A stretch of 64,000 nt of DNA from positions 62,001 through 126,000 of the forward strand of contig CAADGT010000143.1 of the NCBI GenBank assembly GCA_900696595.1, written 5' to 3'. The notes below the pieces were generated by a model, which saw only the letters and a list, made by a program, of their open reading frames with translations, did not search any database and was not told the origin of the DNA. This document shows positions 25,308 through 34,351 of this stretch, in pieces. The DNA is from an uncultured Chloroflexota bacterium (GTDB lineage Bacteria > Chloroflexota > Anaerolineae > Anaerolineales > Villigracilaceae). The stretch's first letter is position 1; every line of letters begins with the position of its first letter. A program made the translations under genes and the position numbers.

Positions 25308-26996
25308 ATGCAAAAACTCCGCCAACATCCCATCCTGATACTCCTCGTCGCCAACCTCATCATCGGGTTGACGACGTTTCGTTCCTACGGTCTCGCCTGG
25401 GACGAACCGCTTTTCTACGATTACGGCGAAGCGCTCAAGTACGCCTACACCCCGTCCAACTGGGTTAGCGGCGAATTCGATGTCGCGCAGTCCTTCGGCT
25501 CATCCGGTTCCGACCACGCCAATCGCGGTCCCGCCTATCTTCTCGTCGCCTTGCCCTTGCTCTCTTTTCTGAAACCGCTGGGATTGGACTCCGCCTCAGC
25601 CTGGCACCTGGTTAACTTTTTGACCTTCACCCTCGGCGTTTATCTCCTCTATCGCCTCGCCTCAAAATGGATGAAGAAGGAGTCTGCCCTCGCCGCCGCC
25701 GCGCTATTCGCCTTTCAGCCGCTCCTCTGGGGACACGCCTTCATCAATCCCAAAGACATCCCCTTCCTGACCTTCTTCCTCGGCTCCATCGTTTTTGGCT
25801 TCGAGATGATTGACGCTTGGAAAGCCAATCTCCAATCAATCAATCTGCCAATTTACCAACCTTTCGGCGTTGCTCAGGGCAAGTTACCAGTTACCAATCT
25901 CCTCCTTGCATCCTTCTTCCTCGGCATTGCCACATCCATCCGCATCCTCGCCCCCTTCGCAGGGATTTTAGTCGCGCTTTACGCGCTCGTTCAAGGCGTC
26001 AAACTCCGCGATATTTTCAAATATCCCCTAATCTGGCTATACGCAGTTTTGTCTCTCGTCATCATGTTTGCCACATGGCCCTACCTTTGGCTGGACCCGT
26101 TGAAAAAATTCGTCGAAGTTTTCGTCTTCATGTCCGACAACCCGACTCAACTCAACGTATTATTCGCCGGGCATAACTATCAAGCCGGAGAGGTCCCGCG
26201 CCGCTACTTCCCCGTCCTGCTCGCCTACACCCTCACCGAACCGACCTACTTCCTGATTGCGTTCGGCGTTTTGCGTTCGCTTTGGAACTCGAATAGCAAA
26301 CAGCGCCTGACCCTTGCCATACTCCTCGCCTGGTTTGCCGTCCCCGTCGCCTACATTCTCCTGCGCCGCCCCGCCATGTACGACGGCTACCGTCATTTTC
26401 TTTTCATCCTGCCGCCGTTGTTCATCTTCGTCGGTTTCGCCTTCGAGTTCCTCTTCGATTGGCTGGAACAACGCTTGCAAAAGCCCCGAACTCTTTCGTC
26501 GGCGTTAGAGAACGCCGGCTACGCGCTGCGCCCGGAACGCCAGTCGCCGTATAAGAACACAGACTCCACACAGCGTTGGAAACTGGCTTTCGCGCTTTGC
26601 GTTCTCGCGTTTGGGATCATCCCCCTCGTACAACTCCATCCCTATCAGTACGCGTACTACAATTCCTTCGCGGGCGGCGTGGGCGGCGCGTTCCGCAATT
26701 ACGAAACCGAATACTGGCTGACTTGCTACCGCGAATCCGTCCTCGACTTGAATCAACTTGCAGAACCAGGCGCGCAACTCTTCGTCCGCCGAGAACCGTA
26801 TATCGCCGCCTACTACGCGGATTCGGATATCGCCATCCGCGATTTCCGCACAGAAGGGAAAGAGATACAATCCGGCGATTACTATCTGGTCAACACGCGC
26901 TCCAACGAAGACCTCAAATTCCTGCGCGATCAACCAGCCGTAATCGAAGTCTCGCGGCTGGGCGCGGTGTTTTGCGTCGTCAAACAGGTTCCGTAA
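25308..26996 (+). CDS. Membrane glycosyltransferase of the GT39/PMT-like superfamily
   Basis: 562 aa with about 10-12 hydrophobic segments. The early luminal loop ends in Asp (WDEPLFYDYGEA), the acidic pair typical of lipid-phosphate-sugar-using GT-C enzymes; later segments include NPKDIPFLTFFLGS. It should transfer sugars from polyprenyl-phosphate donors. Two stretches look inserted in frame: about 176-200 (25833-25905) and about 395-425 (26497-26571). Neighbours (GtrA, deacetylase, FemAB-like) fit envelope glycan synthesis. Confidence 0.85.
   Translation: MQKLRQHPILILLVANLIIGLTTFRSYGLAWDEPLFYDYGEALKYAYTPSNWVSGEFDVAQSFGSSGSDHANRGPAYLLVALPLLSFLKPLGLDSASAWHLVNFLTFTLGVYLLYRLASKWMKKESALAAAALFAFQPLLWGHAFINPKDIPFLTFFLGSIVFGFEMIDAWKANLQSINLPIYQPFGVAQGKLPVTNLLLASFFLGIATSIRILAPFAGILVALYALVQGVKLRDIFKYPLIWLYAVLSLVIMFATWPYLWLDPLKKFVEVFVFMSDNPTQLNVLFAGHNYQAGEVPRRYFPVLLAYTLTEPTYFLIAFGVLRSLWNSNSKQRLTLAILLAWFAVPVAYILLRRPAMYDGYRHFLFILPPLFIFVGFAFEFLFDWLEQRLQKPRTLSSALENAGYALRPERQSPYKNTDSTQRWKLAFALCVLAFGIIPLVQLHPYQYAYYNSFAGGVGGAFRNYETEYWLTCYRESVLDLNQLAEPGAQLFVRREPYIAAYYADSDIAIRDFRTEGKEIQSGDYYLVNTRSNEDLKFLRDQPAVIEVSRLGAVFCVVKQVP
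25833..25905 (+). repeat. In-frame repeat insertion inside the GT39 gene
   Basis: CCAATCTCCAATCAATCAATC heptamer-like DNA followed by GGCGTTGCTCAGGGCAAGTT and ACCAGTTACCAATC; it codes LQSINLPIYQPFGVAQGKLPVTN between two hydrophobic segments. The GTTGCTCAGGGCAAG word is a relative of the TTCGACAAGCTCAGGGCA type dispersed unit seen reversed in mfd. Confidence 0.6.
26497..26571 (+). repeat. Second probable in-frame repeat insertion in the GT39 gene
   Basis: GGCGTTAGAGAACGCCGGC palindrome and GTCGCCGTATAAGAACAC lie in coding DNA between two membrane segments. The same words (GGCGTTCTCCAACGCCAACG, CGTATAAGAACGCG) form an intergenic unit at 32018-32060. Confidence 0.55.
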
Positions 26997-26998
26997 CT

Positions 26999-27050
26999 GT
27001 AGGACAAACTTAAGTTTGTCCTACAGTTTGTCCTACAGTTTGTCCTACTG
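26999..27050. repeat. Family B short palindrome with three tandem units
   Basis: AGGACAAACTTAAGTTTGTCCT palindrome is followed by two further tandem copies of AGTTTGTCCTAC (12 nt), ending 2 nt before the TATAAT of the deacetylase gene. Confidence 0.8.
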
Positions 27051-27051
27051 C

Positions 27052-27057
27052 TATAAT
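27052..27057 (+). promoter_or_regulatory. -10 box of the deacetylase gene, leaderless type
   Basis: TATAAT followed by 9 nt before the ATG at 27067. No Shine-Dalgarno is present. Confidence 0.55.
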
Positions 27058-27066
27058 CCTCGCGCC

Positions 27067-27897
27067 ATGACTCCCTCTCCGCGTCTACTCGTCACAATTG
27101 ACTACGAATCCTGGTTCGCGCCTTCGCGGCGTTACGATTTTCTGCCCTCCGAAACGCGCCGCCGACTCGACGACGATCAATCGCTCAAGGCGCTCGACCC
27201 CATCCTTGAAATCCTTGGCGATTCGAAAGCCGCATTCTATCTCGTCGGCGAAATGGTGGAATGGCATCCCGAACTGCCGGAAAAAATTTCAAAAGCCGGT
27301 CATGAGGTCGGCTTTCACTGCCACGTTCACCGCAAACTGACCGACGTAAAGGAAATCGAAAAAGACCTGACCGCCTCATCCGATTGGATTCAAAAATACA
27401 ACGTGCGCGGCTATCGCGCCCCGATGATCAACACCGTCGAAGAAGTTTATCCGCTGCTGGCAAAACACAACTTCGCTTATAGTTCATCGCAATACGCCCC
27501 GGCTGGGGTCGCAATCAGTAAGAGCGGCGTGTGGGAAATTCCCGTCAGCACACTGCCGCTGTTCAAACACCCGACCGAATTCACCGCCCCGCGTTACATG
27601 AATCTCAAGCTTGTCGCAGGCGGCGAATTCCCCTACGGGTCGAGTTTCACCATCGGGTTGTTTCGTAAAACAGTCTTCCGAATCATCGAACGTGAACTCA
27701 AAGCGGGCAGAAGCCCGGTCATTTTTTTGCACCCCTACGAGATCGGCACGCCCAATGGCTACCCTCGAAACTTCTTCATGGACATGTTTCATCATCCACT
27801 GCTTTTCCCTTTCACATTAAATAAATCCAAATTTCTGAAAGAGCTCCTTAAAAATTTTCCCACGTCCACAATCCAGGAGTACGTCGAAGAGTTATGA
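27067..27897 (+). CDS. Polysaccharide deacetylase (NodB-like)
   Basis: 276 aa. NodB-type fold with LVTIDYESWF (catalytic Asp region) and HEVGFHCHVHRKL (metal-binding His pair), then GYRAPMIN and VIFLHPYEI (final His). Resembles the deacetylases found with PEP-CTERM/exosortase loci, but no exosortase is in the window. Cytosolic by appearance, no signal peptide. Overlaps the next gene by ATGA. Confidence 0.88.
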   Translation: MTPSPRLLVTIDYESWFAPSRRYDFLPSETRRRLDDDQSLKALDPILEILGDSKAAFYLVGEMVEWHPELPEKISKAGHEVGFHCHVHRKLTDVKEIEKDLTASSDWIQKYNVRGYRAPMINTVEEVYPLLAKHNFAYSSSQYAPAGVAISKSGVWEIPVSTLPLFKHPTEFTAPRYMNLKLVAGGEFPYGSSFTIGLFRKTVFRIIERELKAGRSPVIFLHPYEIGTPNGYPRNFFMDMFHHPLLFPFTLNKSKFLKELLKNFPTSTIQEYVEEL

Positions 27898-28916
27898 ACA
27901 TTCAACGGGTCAACGCTCTCGAAATTCCCGCGCTCAAAGCGGGTCTCAGTTACGTCGGACTGGATTCGTGGATGAACTTCGTTCACGACATCTACGGTCA
28001 TCCCGTCCATCGTTTTGTCGCGCTCGAAAACGGCCGTCCGCTTGGCGCGCTTTCCCTGCTCGAGGTCAGGCATCCTGTCTTCGGTCATTACCTTGCCGCC
28101 GCGCCCTTCGGCAGTTACGGCGGATTCGTTTACGAAAATCATCAAGCCCGCGATTTATTGTTGGATGAAGCCCATCGCCTCGCAAAGGAGATCGCCGCCG
28201 AATACGTCTCGCTTCGATTCGACGATACCGCCTCCCCCCCGCCCGACGGCTGGGTCGAACACCCCGTATATTTCACTTATCTGATACATTTATCCGCCAA
28301 CCCGGACGACTTGCTCAAAAAATTTTCATCCGACCACCGCAACCACATCCGCAAATCCCTCAAAAAGGGATTCACCGTCCGCTTCGGTCGTCTCGACCTG
28401 CTGGACGACGCCTACGAAGCCATCGCGCTTTCCATGCACGAACTCGGATCGCCCTATCACGCGAAGCGTTACCTGCGTCAGATGGCGATCAGCCTGGGAA
28501 ACACGCTCCAGTTTGCGGTCGCGTACGATGCGCGGGGGCGAATCGCCGGCGGCGGGGTTTTCATCCATCAAGGTAAAACTATTTTCAACCTGCACGCCAA
28601 CGTCCTGCGCTTTGCGCGGTCTTCCCATGCGGGCGAATTTCTGTATTGGTCGGTAATTCTCGAAGCAATCGAAAAGGGATTTACAACCTTCGATCTCGGA
28701 CGCAGCCTGATCGGCTCGGGCAACGACTCGTTCAAATCCAAATGGGCGCCGGAAAAAAAAGCGCTCGCCTACTGGTATTGGCTCGCCCCCGGGCGCGAAC
28801 TGCCCTCGCTGAATCAGAAGAATCCAAAATTTCAATTTGCGATTACGATGTGGAAACGACTGCCCAAATTCATCGTCCGCCCGCTCGGACCTTACATCAT
28901 CCGCGGACTGGTCTAA
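27894..28916 (+). CDS. FemAB-related acyl/aminoacyl-transferase (GNAT fold)
   Basis: 340 aa with two GNAT halves. DHRNHIRKSLKKGFTVRFG and ...GGVFIHQGKTIFNLHANVLRFARSSHAGEFLYWSVILEAIEKGFTTFDLGRS are FemAB-like features. FemX/FemAB enzymes add amino acids to peptidoglycan precursors; the related PEP-CTERM-associated group has unknown acceptors. Translationally coupled with the deacetylase, so it likely acts on the same surface polymer. Confidence 0.82.
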   Translation: MNIQRVNALEIPALKAGLSYVGLDSWMNFVHDIYGHPVHRFVALENGRPLGALSLLEVRHPVFGHYLAAAPFGSYGGFVYENHQARDLLLDEAHRLAKEIAAEYVSLRFDDTASPPPDGWVEHPVYFTYLIHLSANPDDLLKKFSSDHRNHIRKSLKKGFTVRFGRLDLLDDAYEAIALSMHELGSPYHAKRYLRQMAISLGNTLQFAVAYDARGRIAGGGVFIHQGKTIFNLHANVLRFARSSHAGEFLYWSVILEAIEKGFTTFDLGRSLIGSGNDSFKSKWAPEKKALAYWYWLAPGRELPSLNQKNPKFQFAITMWKRLPKFIVRPLGPYIIRGLV

Positions 28917-28920
28917 TCCA

Positions 28921-29205
28921 ATGCTTGCCACGCTTTCCCTGCATCTTCGCCTGCCGCTTTGCGCCTCTCTCAAGGAAAAACGCGGGCGGATCAAACCTTT
29001 CATGTCGCGCCTGCATCGCGAATTCAACGTCTCGGTCGCCGAAATGGATTTTCACGACAAATGGGAGGAGGCGCGCATCGCCTGCGTCATGATCGGGAAC
29101 GACCCCGCCTTTCTGCGATCCGCGCTTCAAGCAGTTGAAAAATGGGCGGAAGCAAACTGGACGCATGGAGATGTGTGGGACAGCAGGATTGAAGTTGTCG
29201 GTTGA
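28921..29205 (+). CDS. DUF503 family protein (YlxP-like)
   Basis: 94 aa. LRLPLCASLKEKRGRIKPFMSRLHREFNVSVAEMDFHDKWEEARIACVMIGND matches DUF503, a small ferredoxin-like fold often next to translation or ribosome-binding genes in Firmicutes. Here it sits 4 nt after the FemAB-like gene, an unusual location. Role unknown. Confidence 0.85.
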   Translation: MLATLSLHLRLPLCASLKEKRGRIKPFMSRLHREFNVSVAEMDFHDKWEEARIACVMIGNDPAFLRSALQAVEKWAEANWTHGDVWDSRIEVVG

Positions 29206-29212
29206 GAGAAGA

Positions 29213-29295
29213 TATACAGGTATACAGATCGCCATGTCGCTACATATTTACTTGTCACCTTGTTCACATGCCTACATGTCTGCTTATTTACACCC
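29213..29295. repeat. Octamer-type simple repeat before the SDR gene
   Basis: ATATACAGGTATACAG then CATGTCGC TACATATT TACTTGTC ACCTTGTT CACATGCC TACATGTC units of eight bases. Similar octamer style to the gcv locus repeats. Confidence 0.6.
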
Positions 29296-29307
29296 CAAGG
29301 AGCCGTC

Positions 29308-30099
29308 ATGGACCTACACCTCAAAGATAAACGCGCCTTCATCGCCGGGTCTTCACGCGGACTCGGTTTCGCAACCGCATTGACCCTCGCCCGCGAAGGA
29401 TGCCGCGTCGCCGTAAACAGCCGGGATGAAAAAAAGGCGTCTGCGGCGGCGGAGAAGATAACCAAAGAAACCGGCGCGCGGGCTTACGGTCTGGTCGGAG
29501 ACGTGAGCGGCGCTTCGACCGCGAATCAATTGATTCAATCCGCTGCGGATTCTCTCGGCGGACTCGACATCCTCATCACCAACGCGGGCGGACCTCCCGC
29601 CGGTCCTTTTGAATCGTTCGACGAAACGGACTGGCAAAGGGCGATTGATACATCCTTCATGAGTCACGCGCGCCTGATTCGCGCCGCTCTGCCGCATTTG
29701 AGAAAATCGTCCGCGCCAAGCGTGTTGGCGATCGCGTCGTTTACCGTCAAAGAGCCTTTGCCAAATCTGATTCTTTCCAACAGCGTGCGGGCGGCGACGG
29801 TGGGGTTGACCAAATCTCTCGCGCTCGATCTCGGAAGGGAGAAAATCCGCTTCAACGCCATCCTGCCCGGCTGGACTCTCACCGAACGCGTGGAAGAGTT
29901 AATGGCATTCCGCGCAAAGAACAACCAAACCAGCGCGGAAGAGGAAACCGCGAAACAAACGGCGGAGATTCCCCTGGGGCGCATGGCGCAGCCGCAGGAA
30001 TTCGCCAACGCCGCCGCTTTTCTCGTCTCGCCCGCCGCGTCCTACATTCACGGAGTCGCTCTCGCGGTGGACGGCGGAGTCGTCAAAGCCGCGTTGTAA
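29308..30099 (+). CDS. Short-chain dehydrogenase/reductase (FabG-like)
   Basis: 263 aa. Rossmann start FIAGSSRGLGFATA, NAGG at the usual site and a C-terminal IHGVALAVDGG. It resembles 3-oxoacyl-ACP reductases, but the normal YxxxK is replaced by a region reading LILSNSVRAATVGLTKSL in which the Tyr is Asn/Ser-like (NSVRAATVGLTK), seen in a subset of FabG-like proteins. AAGGAG start at 29308. Substrate not assignable. Confidence 0.82.
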   Translation: MDLHLKDKRAFIAGSSRGLGFATALTLAREGCRVAVNSRDEKKASAAAEKITKETGARAYGLVGDVSGASTANQLIQSAADSLGGLDILITNAGGPPAGPFESFDETDWQRAIDTSFMSHARLIRAALPHLRKSSAPSVLAIASFTVKEPLPNLILSNSVRAATVGLTKSLALDLGREKIRFNAILPGWTLTERVEELMAFRAKNNQTSAEEETAKQTAEIPLGRMAQPQEFANAAAFLVSPAASYIHGVALAVDGGVVKAAL

Positions 30100-30194
30100 C
30101 CGCAGGACATCTTTTCTTTGTGGTATAGTTTTTGTCCGTCCTGAACGGGACGGGCTCTATCGTCAAACGCCATATTAATTTTGGAGATGAACAA

Positions 30195-30380
30195 ATGAAC
30201 ACACCCGTATGCCTGAACTGCGATCGAACCGACGACCAAATCCCACTGTTAAACCTGACCTTCAAAGGCGAGGCAAAGCGCATCTGCGTCCAATGCTTCC
30301 CCATCATGATTCACAAAATTCACCTGCTCGCCGATAAACTCCCCGGCGTCGAAATCCCCAAATCGCCCGTCAGTCACTAA
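30195..30380 (+). CDS. Small CxxC-CxxC zinc-ribbon-like protein
   Basis: 61 aa. CLNC near 6-9 and CVQC near 33-36 suggest one zinc-ribbon; ribosome site GGAGATG. Starts at 30195. No further similarity recognised. Confidence 0.6.
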   Translation: MNTPVCLNCDRTDDQIPLLNLTFKGEAKRICVQCFPIMIHKIHLLADKLPGVEIPKSPVSH

Positions 30381-30459
30381 CATTACAGCGCAAGGTCGCG
30401 CTCAAAGCCGCCGTGTTGCGCGAAAATCCCGTCATCGGGAGCAACTTTGCGCTGTAATA
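30381..30459. repeat. Inverted repeat with 12-bp perfect termini
   Basis: ATTACAGCGCAA (30382-30393) and TTGCGCTGTAAT (30447-30458) are perfectly inverted; inner GTTGCGCG and CGGGAGCAAC words also pair partly. Lies right after the zinc-ribbon gene. Confidence 0.72.
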
Positions 30460-30500
30460 CAAATTACAGATCGCAGACCACATTCCCTCGCGACCCTTTC

Positions 30501-32006
30501 ATGCCCTCCCTCTCCCGCCTCACCCGCAACTCGCTGACCGTCGCCTTCTTCTTCTTCATAGATAAAATTCTCGCCTTCGTCCGCGCCGGGGTTGTGGCGC
30601 GCCAATATTCAGAAGAAGTCCACCTGCTCGACACGTTCAACGCCGCCAACAACCTGCCCGACCTGCTCTTCGCGCTGATCTCCGGCGGCGCATTGAGTAT
30701 GGCGTTCATTCCGCTGCTCACCGAATATCTCACAACCAAAGACCGCGCCGCCGCATGGGATTTATTCTCGCGCGTGGCGAACGTCGGCTTTCTGGCAACA
30801 GGCGCCGCCGCCGTCCTCGTCGCCGTCTTCGCCCAGCAGATCGTGGACGCGGAGATCGGCATCGCGCCCGGCTTCGGCGCAGAACAGCGCAAACTGCTCG
30901 CCGAATTAATGCGCCTCAACCTGATCGGAACAATTATTTTTTCCATCAGCGGTCTGGTCATGGCGTCGCTGCAAGCCAACCAGCATTTCATTTTGCCCGC
31001 GCTCGCGCCCAGCATGTACAACATCGGTCAAATCTTCGGCGCGCGCTTTCTCGCGCCGCGCTTCGGCGTTCAAGGCTTGGTCTACGGCGTCATTCTCGGC
31101 GCGGCGCTTCACCTGCTCATTCAAATTCCCGGTCTCGTCAAGTACGGTTTCCGCTGGACGCCGAAAGTTGATCTCCGTCACACCGGTTTGATCGAAGCCC
31201 TCAAATTGATGGCGCCGCGTTTGCTCACCATGACGGGCATTCAAATCATCTTTCTCGCGCGCGATAATCTCGCCTCGCGCCTTGACCAGGTCGGCGCTAT
31301 CACCTCGCTCACCTACGGCTGGATGTTGATGCAAGCGCCGGAGACGATCCTCGGGACGGCGATAGCCACCGCCATGCTGCCCGCCCTCTCGGAACTCGCC
31401 TCGAAACGTGACTGGAGCGGATTCAGCGCTTCGATCGAACGCGCCCTTCGGGCTTTGATCTCATTAACCCTGCCCATTGCGGCGGTGATGGCGGCAGGCA
31501 TCCACCCCATCGTGCGCGGAATCTTCGGCTTCGACGAAGAGATTTCCCGGCTCATCACCTGGACGACCCGCGCCTACCTCGCCACATTGACCGGCTACGC
31601 GATTCACGAGATCGCCATCCGCGCCTTCTACGCCCGCAAGGAACCGATGATTCCCCTGTACGCCGTCGGGCTCCGACTTGTCATCTTCCTTGTCATCGGC
31701 ATCCTTGGCGTGACGTATTTTCGGAACATCGGCGCGCCGGTCATCGCCTTCGCCGAGATCGCCCTGTTAATCGAGGCCATCGTCATCTTCGGCTGGCTCG
31801 CGAAGCGCACGCATAAACCGCTCAGAACAAACACTGCAATTGTCAATGGGTTGATCGCCGCAATCGTCGGCGGAATCCCTGCCTATCTCATCGCGCTTTA
31901 CCTGCCCGGCGGAGCCATCGTCACCGCGCTGATCGGCATGATCGCCGGCGGCTTGATCGCGCTCGCCCTCGTCTGGTCTGAGGCGAAGGTCGTTCTAAAG
32001 TTGTAA
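30501..32006 (+). CDS. murJ: Lipid II flippase MurJ
   Basis: 501 aa, MATE/MviN fold with about 14 hydrophobic helices. Start SRLTRNSLTVAFFFFIDKILAFVRAGVVAR, then NAANNLPDLLFALISGGALSMAFIPLLTEY and the NPxLLxP-like LMAPRLLTM motif of MurJ proteins. It moves lipid-linked peptidoglycan precursor outward. Implies peptidoglycan synthesis, which fits a diderm-like or monoderm Chloroflexota. The ATG at 30501 was chosen from the MPSLSRL start. Confidence 0.9.
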   Translation: MPSLSRLTRNSLTVAFFFFIDKILAFVRAGVVARQYSEEVHLLDTFNAANNLPDLLFALISGGALSMAFIPLLTEYLTTKDRAAAWDLFSRVANVGFLATGAAAVLVAVFAQQIVDAEIGIAPGFGAEQRKLLAELMRLNLIGTIIFSISGLVMASLQANQHFILPALAPSMYNIGQIFGARFLAPRFGVQGLVYGVILGAALHLLIQIPGLVKYGFRWTPKVDLRHTGLIEALKLMAPRLLTMTGIQIIFLARDNLASRLDQVGAITSLTYGWMLMQAPETILGTAIATAMLPALSELASKRDWSGFSASIERALRALISLTLPIAAVMAAGIHPIVRGIFGFDEEISRLITWTTRAYLATLTGYAIHEIAIRAFYARKEPMIPLYAVGLRLVIFLVIGILGVTYFRNIGAPVIAFAEIALLIEAIVIFGWLAKRTHKPLRTNTAIVNGLIAAIVGGIPAYLIALYLPGGAIVTALIGMIAGGLIALALVWSEAKVVLKL

Positions 32007-32017
32007 CTTGCATAATT

Positions 32018-32060
32018 GGCGTTCTCCAACGCCAACGCGCGCGTATAAGAACGCGCCCTG
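32018..32060. repeat. Short dispersed hairpin GGCGTTCTCCAACGCC type
   Basis: GGCGTTCTCCAACGCC folds on itself, followed by GCGCGCGTATAAGAACGCGC. The same words recur in frame inside the GT39 gene at 26497-26571. Confidence 0.6.
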
Positions 32061-32090
32061 CGCGCGACATCCCACATAAATAAAAGCATG

Positions 32091-32096
32091 TATAAT
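32091..32096 (+). promoter_or_regulatory. -10 box of the TPR gene, leaderless type
   Basis: TATAAT followed by CACGCCC (7 nt) and the ATG at 32104. No Shine-Dalgarno. Confidence 0.58.
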
Positions 32097-32103
32097 CACG
32101 CCC

Positions 32104-33210
32104 ATGTCTGAAGAATTAGAATCCACACAATCCAGCAAGCCTGTTGAGAACGACAGCACGAAAAAGATGAAAGCGTATAAGGCGGACGACACCCAGCCGC
32201 GCAAATTGTCCGGGGAGGAGAACCCGGTTCCGGCGGCGGAAGAACCGAAGACCGCTCCTCCAACGAAAAAAACGTCGAGACGGAAATCCATTCTGACAGG
32301 CATCCTGGGTTTCATTCTGCTCATCGCACTGGGAGGATTCGGCGGTTATAGTTCGGGCATAAAAGCCCGCGTGAACGCGGAGAACGCCAATCTTGCGCGC
32401 GATCTGTCGCAGCAGTTTTCGTTCGCGCTGGTTGACATTCAATTTGGGCGTTATGAAAACGCCCGCATCCGTCTCGAGTACATCATTCAGAAGGACCCGA
32501 ACTTTCCCGGCGCGCAGGAAAAATTGACCGAGGTGTTGGTGTTGAGCAACATTCCCACGCCGACGCCCGCCCCCACCGCGACAGCCACGCCCGATTTCAG
32601 CGGCGCGGAAAACGCTTACGCGCGCGCGCAGGAACTCATCCGCGCCCAGGATTGGACTGGGGCATTGACCGCGCTCGACACCATCCGCAAACTGGACCCG
32701 AATTACAAAGCCGCGCAGGTGGACGGCATGTATTACTTTGCATTGCGCAACAAGGGACACGATCTCATCACGAAGGAAGGCAATCTCGAAGGCGGCATCT
32801 ATTTTCTGACGCTCGCCGAGCGGTTCGGGCCGCTCGACAACACAGCGATCGGTTTGCGCGACGGCGCGCGCGCCTACCTGACGGGCGCAAGTTTCTGGGA
32901 GCTCGATTGGGAACAGGCGGCGAGTTACTTCGAGCAGGTCGCCGCCGGATGGCCCGCGATGTGGGACGGGACGATGAACGCAAATCAGCGATATGTGATC
33001 GCCTCGTTGCGCTACGCGGAAGAACTCTTCAACGCCTCGGAGTTCTGCGCGGCATACGATGTTTATTCCAAAGCGGCGGGCGCGGGTCAATTGGACGAAG
33101 CCAGCCTGACACGCCAGAATCAGGCTTATGCCAATTGCTATCCGGCGACCGAAGTTCCGCCGGAAGCGACGTCGGAGGTTCCCGTCGAAACCCCCTCCCC
33201 CGGTCCGTAG
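32104..33210 (+). CDS. Membrane-anchored tetratricopeptide-type protein
   Basis: 368 aa. Hydrophilic N-terminal 60 residues, one membrane helix near 63-85 (ILTGILGFILLIALGGFGGY), then an extracytoplasmic part with helical repeats ARIRLEYIIQKDPNFPGAQEKL and ALTALDTIRKLDPNYKAAQVDGMYYFALRNKGHDL of the TPR kind, split by a TPTPAPTATATP linker. Likely scaffold; partner unknown. C terminus is Pro/Thr/Glu-rich. Confidence 0.78.
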   Translation: MSEELESTQSSKPVENDSTKKMKAYKADDTQPRKLSGEENPVPAAEEPKTAPPTKKTSRRKSILTGILGFILLIALGGFGGYSSGIKARVNAENANLARDLSQQFSFALVDIQFGRYENARIRLEYIIQKDPNFPGAQEKLTEVLVLSNIPTPTPAPTATATPDFSGAENAYARAQELIRAQDWTGALTALDTIRKLDPNYKAAQVDGMYYFALRNKGHDLITKEGNLEGGIYFLTLAERFGPLDNTAIGLRDGARAYLTGASFWELDWEQAASYFEQVAAGWPAMWDGTMNANQRYVIASLRYAEELFNASEFCAAYDVYSKAAGAGQLDEASLTRQNQAYANCYPATEVPPEATSEVPVETPSPGP

Positions 33211-33214
33211 CCCG

Positions 33215-33727
33215 ATGAGCGCGCCTTCGACGCCGGTGTTGGCGGCGATTTACTGGCTACATATGCTCGCCACTGTGATATGGATCGGGAGCCTGGCGGC
33301 GATCAATCTGCTTTTCCTGCCCGCTTCAAAACGCGCTTTGAATTTGACGGATCAACTCAGGCTGGTCTCCGCCCTGCAAAAACGGCTCGAACCGCTTGCC
33401 TGGTTCTGCATGGGCGCCCTGCTCGTAACCGGGCTTTTTCAACTCAGCACAAGCCCGCATTATGACGGATTCCTCTCCATCAGCGGGCAATGGTCGCTAG
33501 CCATTCTTTTCAAACACAGCGCCGCATTGATAATGGCGATCGTAAGCGCGGTCCAGACATGGGAAGTGATCCCCGCCATCCAGCGCATCCTACTGAAAAA
33601 AGACAGAGCCGACGAGCGCGAACTCGCCCGCCTGCAAAAACGCGAGACCCTGTTGTTGAGAATAAATCTGCTCCTTTCCGCCTTGATATTGGGCGCAACC
33701 GCGCTGGCAAGGGCGACGGCGACGTGA
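33215..33727 (+). CDS. Four-helix membrane protein (CopD/DUF4149-like)
   Basis: 170 aa with four hydrophobic segments; YWLHMLATVIWIGSLAAINLLFLPASKR at the start resembles the CopD/HemJ/DUF4149-like group in which conserved His residues may bind heme or copper (H16 and H116 here). Starts 4 nt after the TPR gene stop, so cotranscribed. Confidence 0.68.
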   Translation: MSAPSTPVLAAIYWLHMLATVIWIGSLAAINLLFLPASKRALNLTDQLRLVSALQKRLEPLAWFCMGALLVTGLFQLSTSPHYDGFLSISGQWSLAILFKHSAALIMAIVSAVQTWEVIPAIQRILLKKDRADERELARLQKRETLLLRINLLLSALILGATALARATAT

Positions 33728-33761
33728 ACATGTCCATGTGGTGAAGAGAACTATTAAATCG

Positions 33762-33799
33762 AACGCCGGATGCCATCTTTGGACATCCGGCGTTTTTTT
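33762..33799 (+). terminator. Rho-independent terminator between CopD-like gene and greA
   Basis: Perfect 11-bp stem AACGCCGGATG (33762-33772) / CATCCGGCGTT (33784-33794) followed by T residues on the plus strand; convergent genes on both sides. Confidence 0.88.
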
Positions 33800-33818
33800 C
33801 TCGGCAAGGAGGGATTAT

Positions 33819-34280
33819 TTACTCGATCCTGACGATCTTGAATTTGATCTTCCCGCCGGGGGTTTCGGCTTCCGCGACCTGTCCGACTTTCTTGTCCATC
33901 AAGGCAATACCGATCGGTGACTCGTGCGAAATCCTTCCATTGCGCGGGTCGGCTTCCGCGGGACCGACGATGTGATAGGTTTCCGGTTCCTCGCGCCCCT
34001 CCTGGATCGTGACATGCGAGCCAATGGATACGACGTCGGATGTCGTTTTTTCGATGATGACGGCGTTCCTCAACAAGGCTTCGATCTCCTGGATGCGCCC
34101 TTCGAGAAAGCCCTGATCCTCCTTCGCCTTATGATAATCGGCGTTTTCAGAGAGGTCTCCCATTTGGATGGCGGAACGCAGGCGCTGCGCCAGTTCTTCG
34201 CGGCGCGGTCCTTTTAAGTCCTCAAGCTCGGCTTTGAGTTTCGCCTCGCCTTCGGGAGTCAAATAATTGGCTGGGGTCAT
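33819..34280 (-). CDS. greA: Transcription elongation factor GreA
   Basis: 153 aa. Coiled-coil N domain with the tip acidic residues in MGDLSENADYHKAKEDQG, and C domain ending IKFKIVRIE. GreA rescues backtracked RNA polymerase by stimulating transcript cleavage. AAAGGAA ribosome site. Confidence 0.96.
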   Translation of the reverse strand: MTPANYLTPEGEAKLKAELEDLKGPRREELAQRLRSAIQMGDLSENADYHKAKEDQGFLEGRIQEIEALLRNAVIIEKTTSDVVSIGSHVTIQEGREEPETYHIVGPAEADPRNGRISHESPIGIALMDKKVGQVAEAETPGGKIKFKIVRIE

Positions 34281-34351
34281 GGGCGGTTCCTTTCGTTATT
34301 TAACTTGGGGGAGCGGGTTTTGCGCAGTCCCCCTGGCGAAACAACAGTTTC

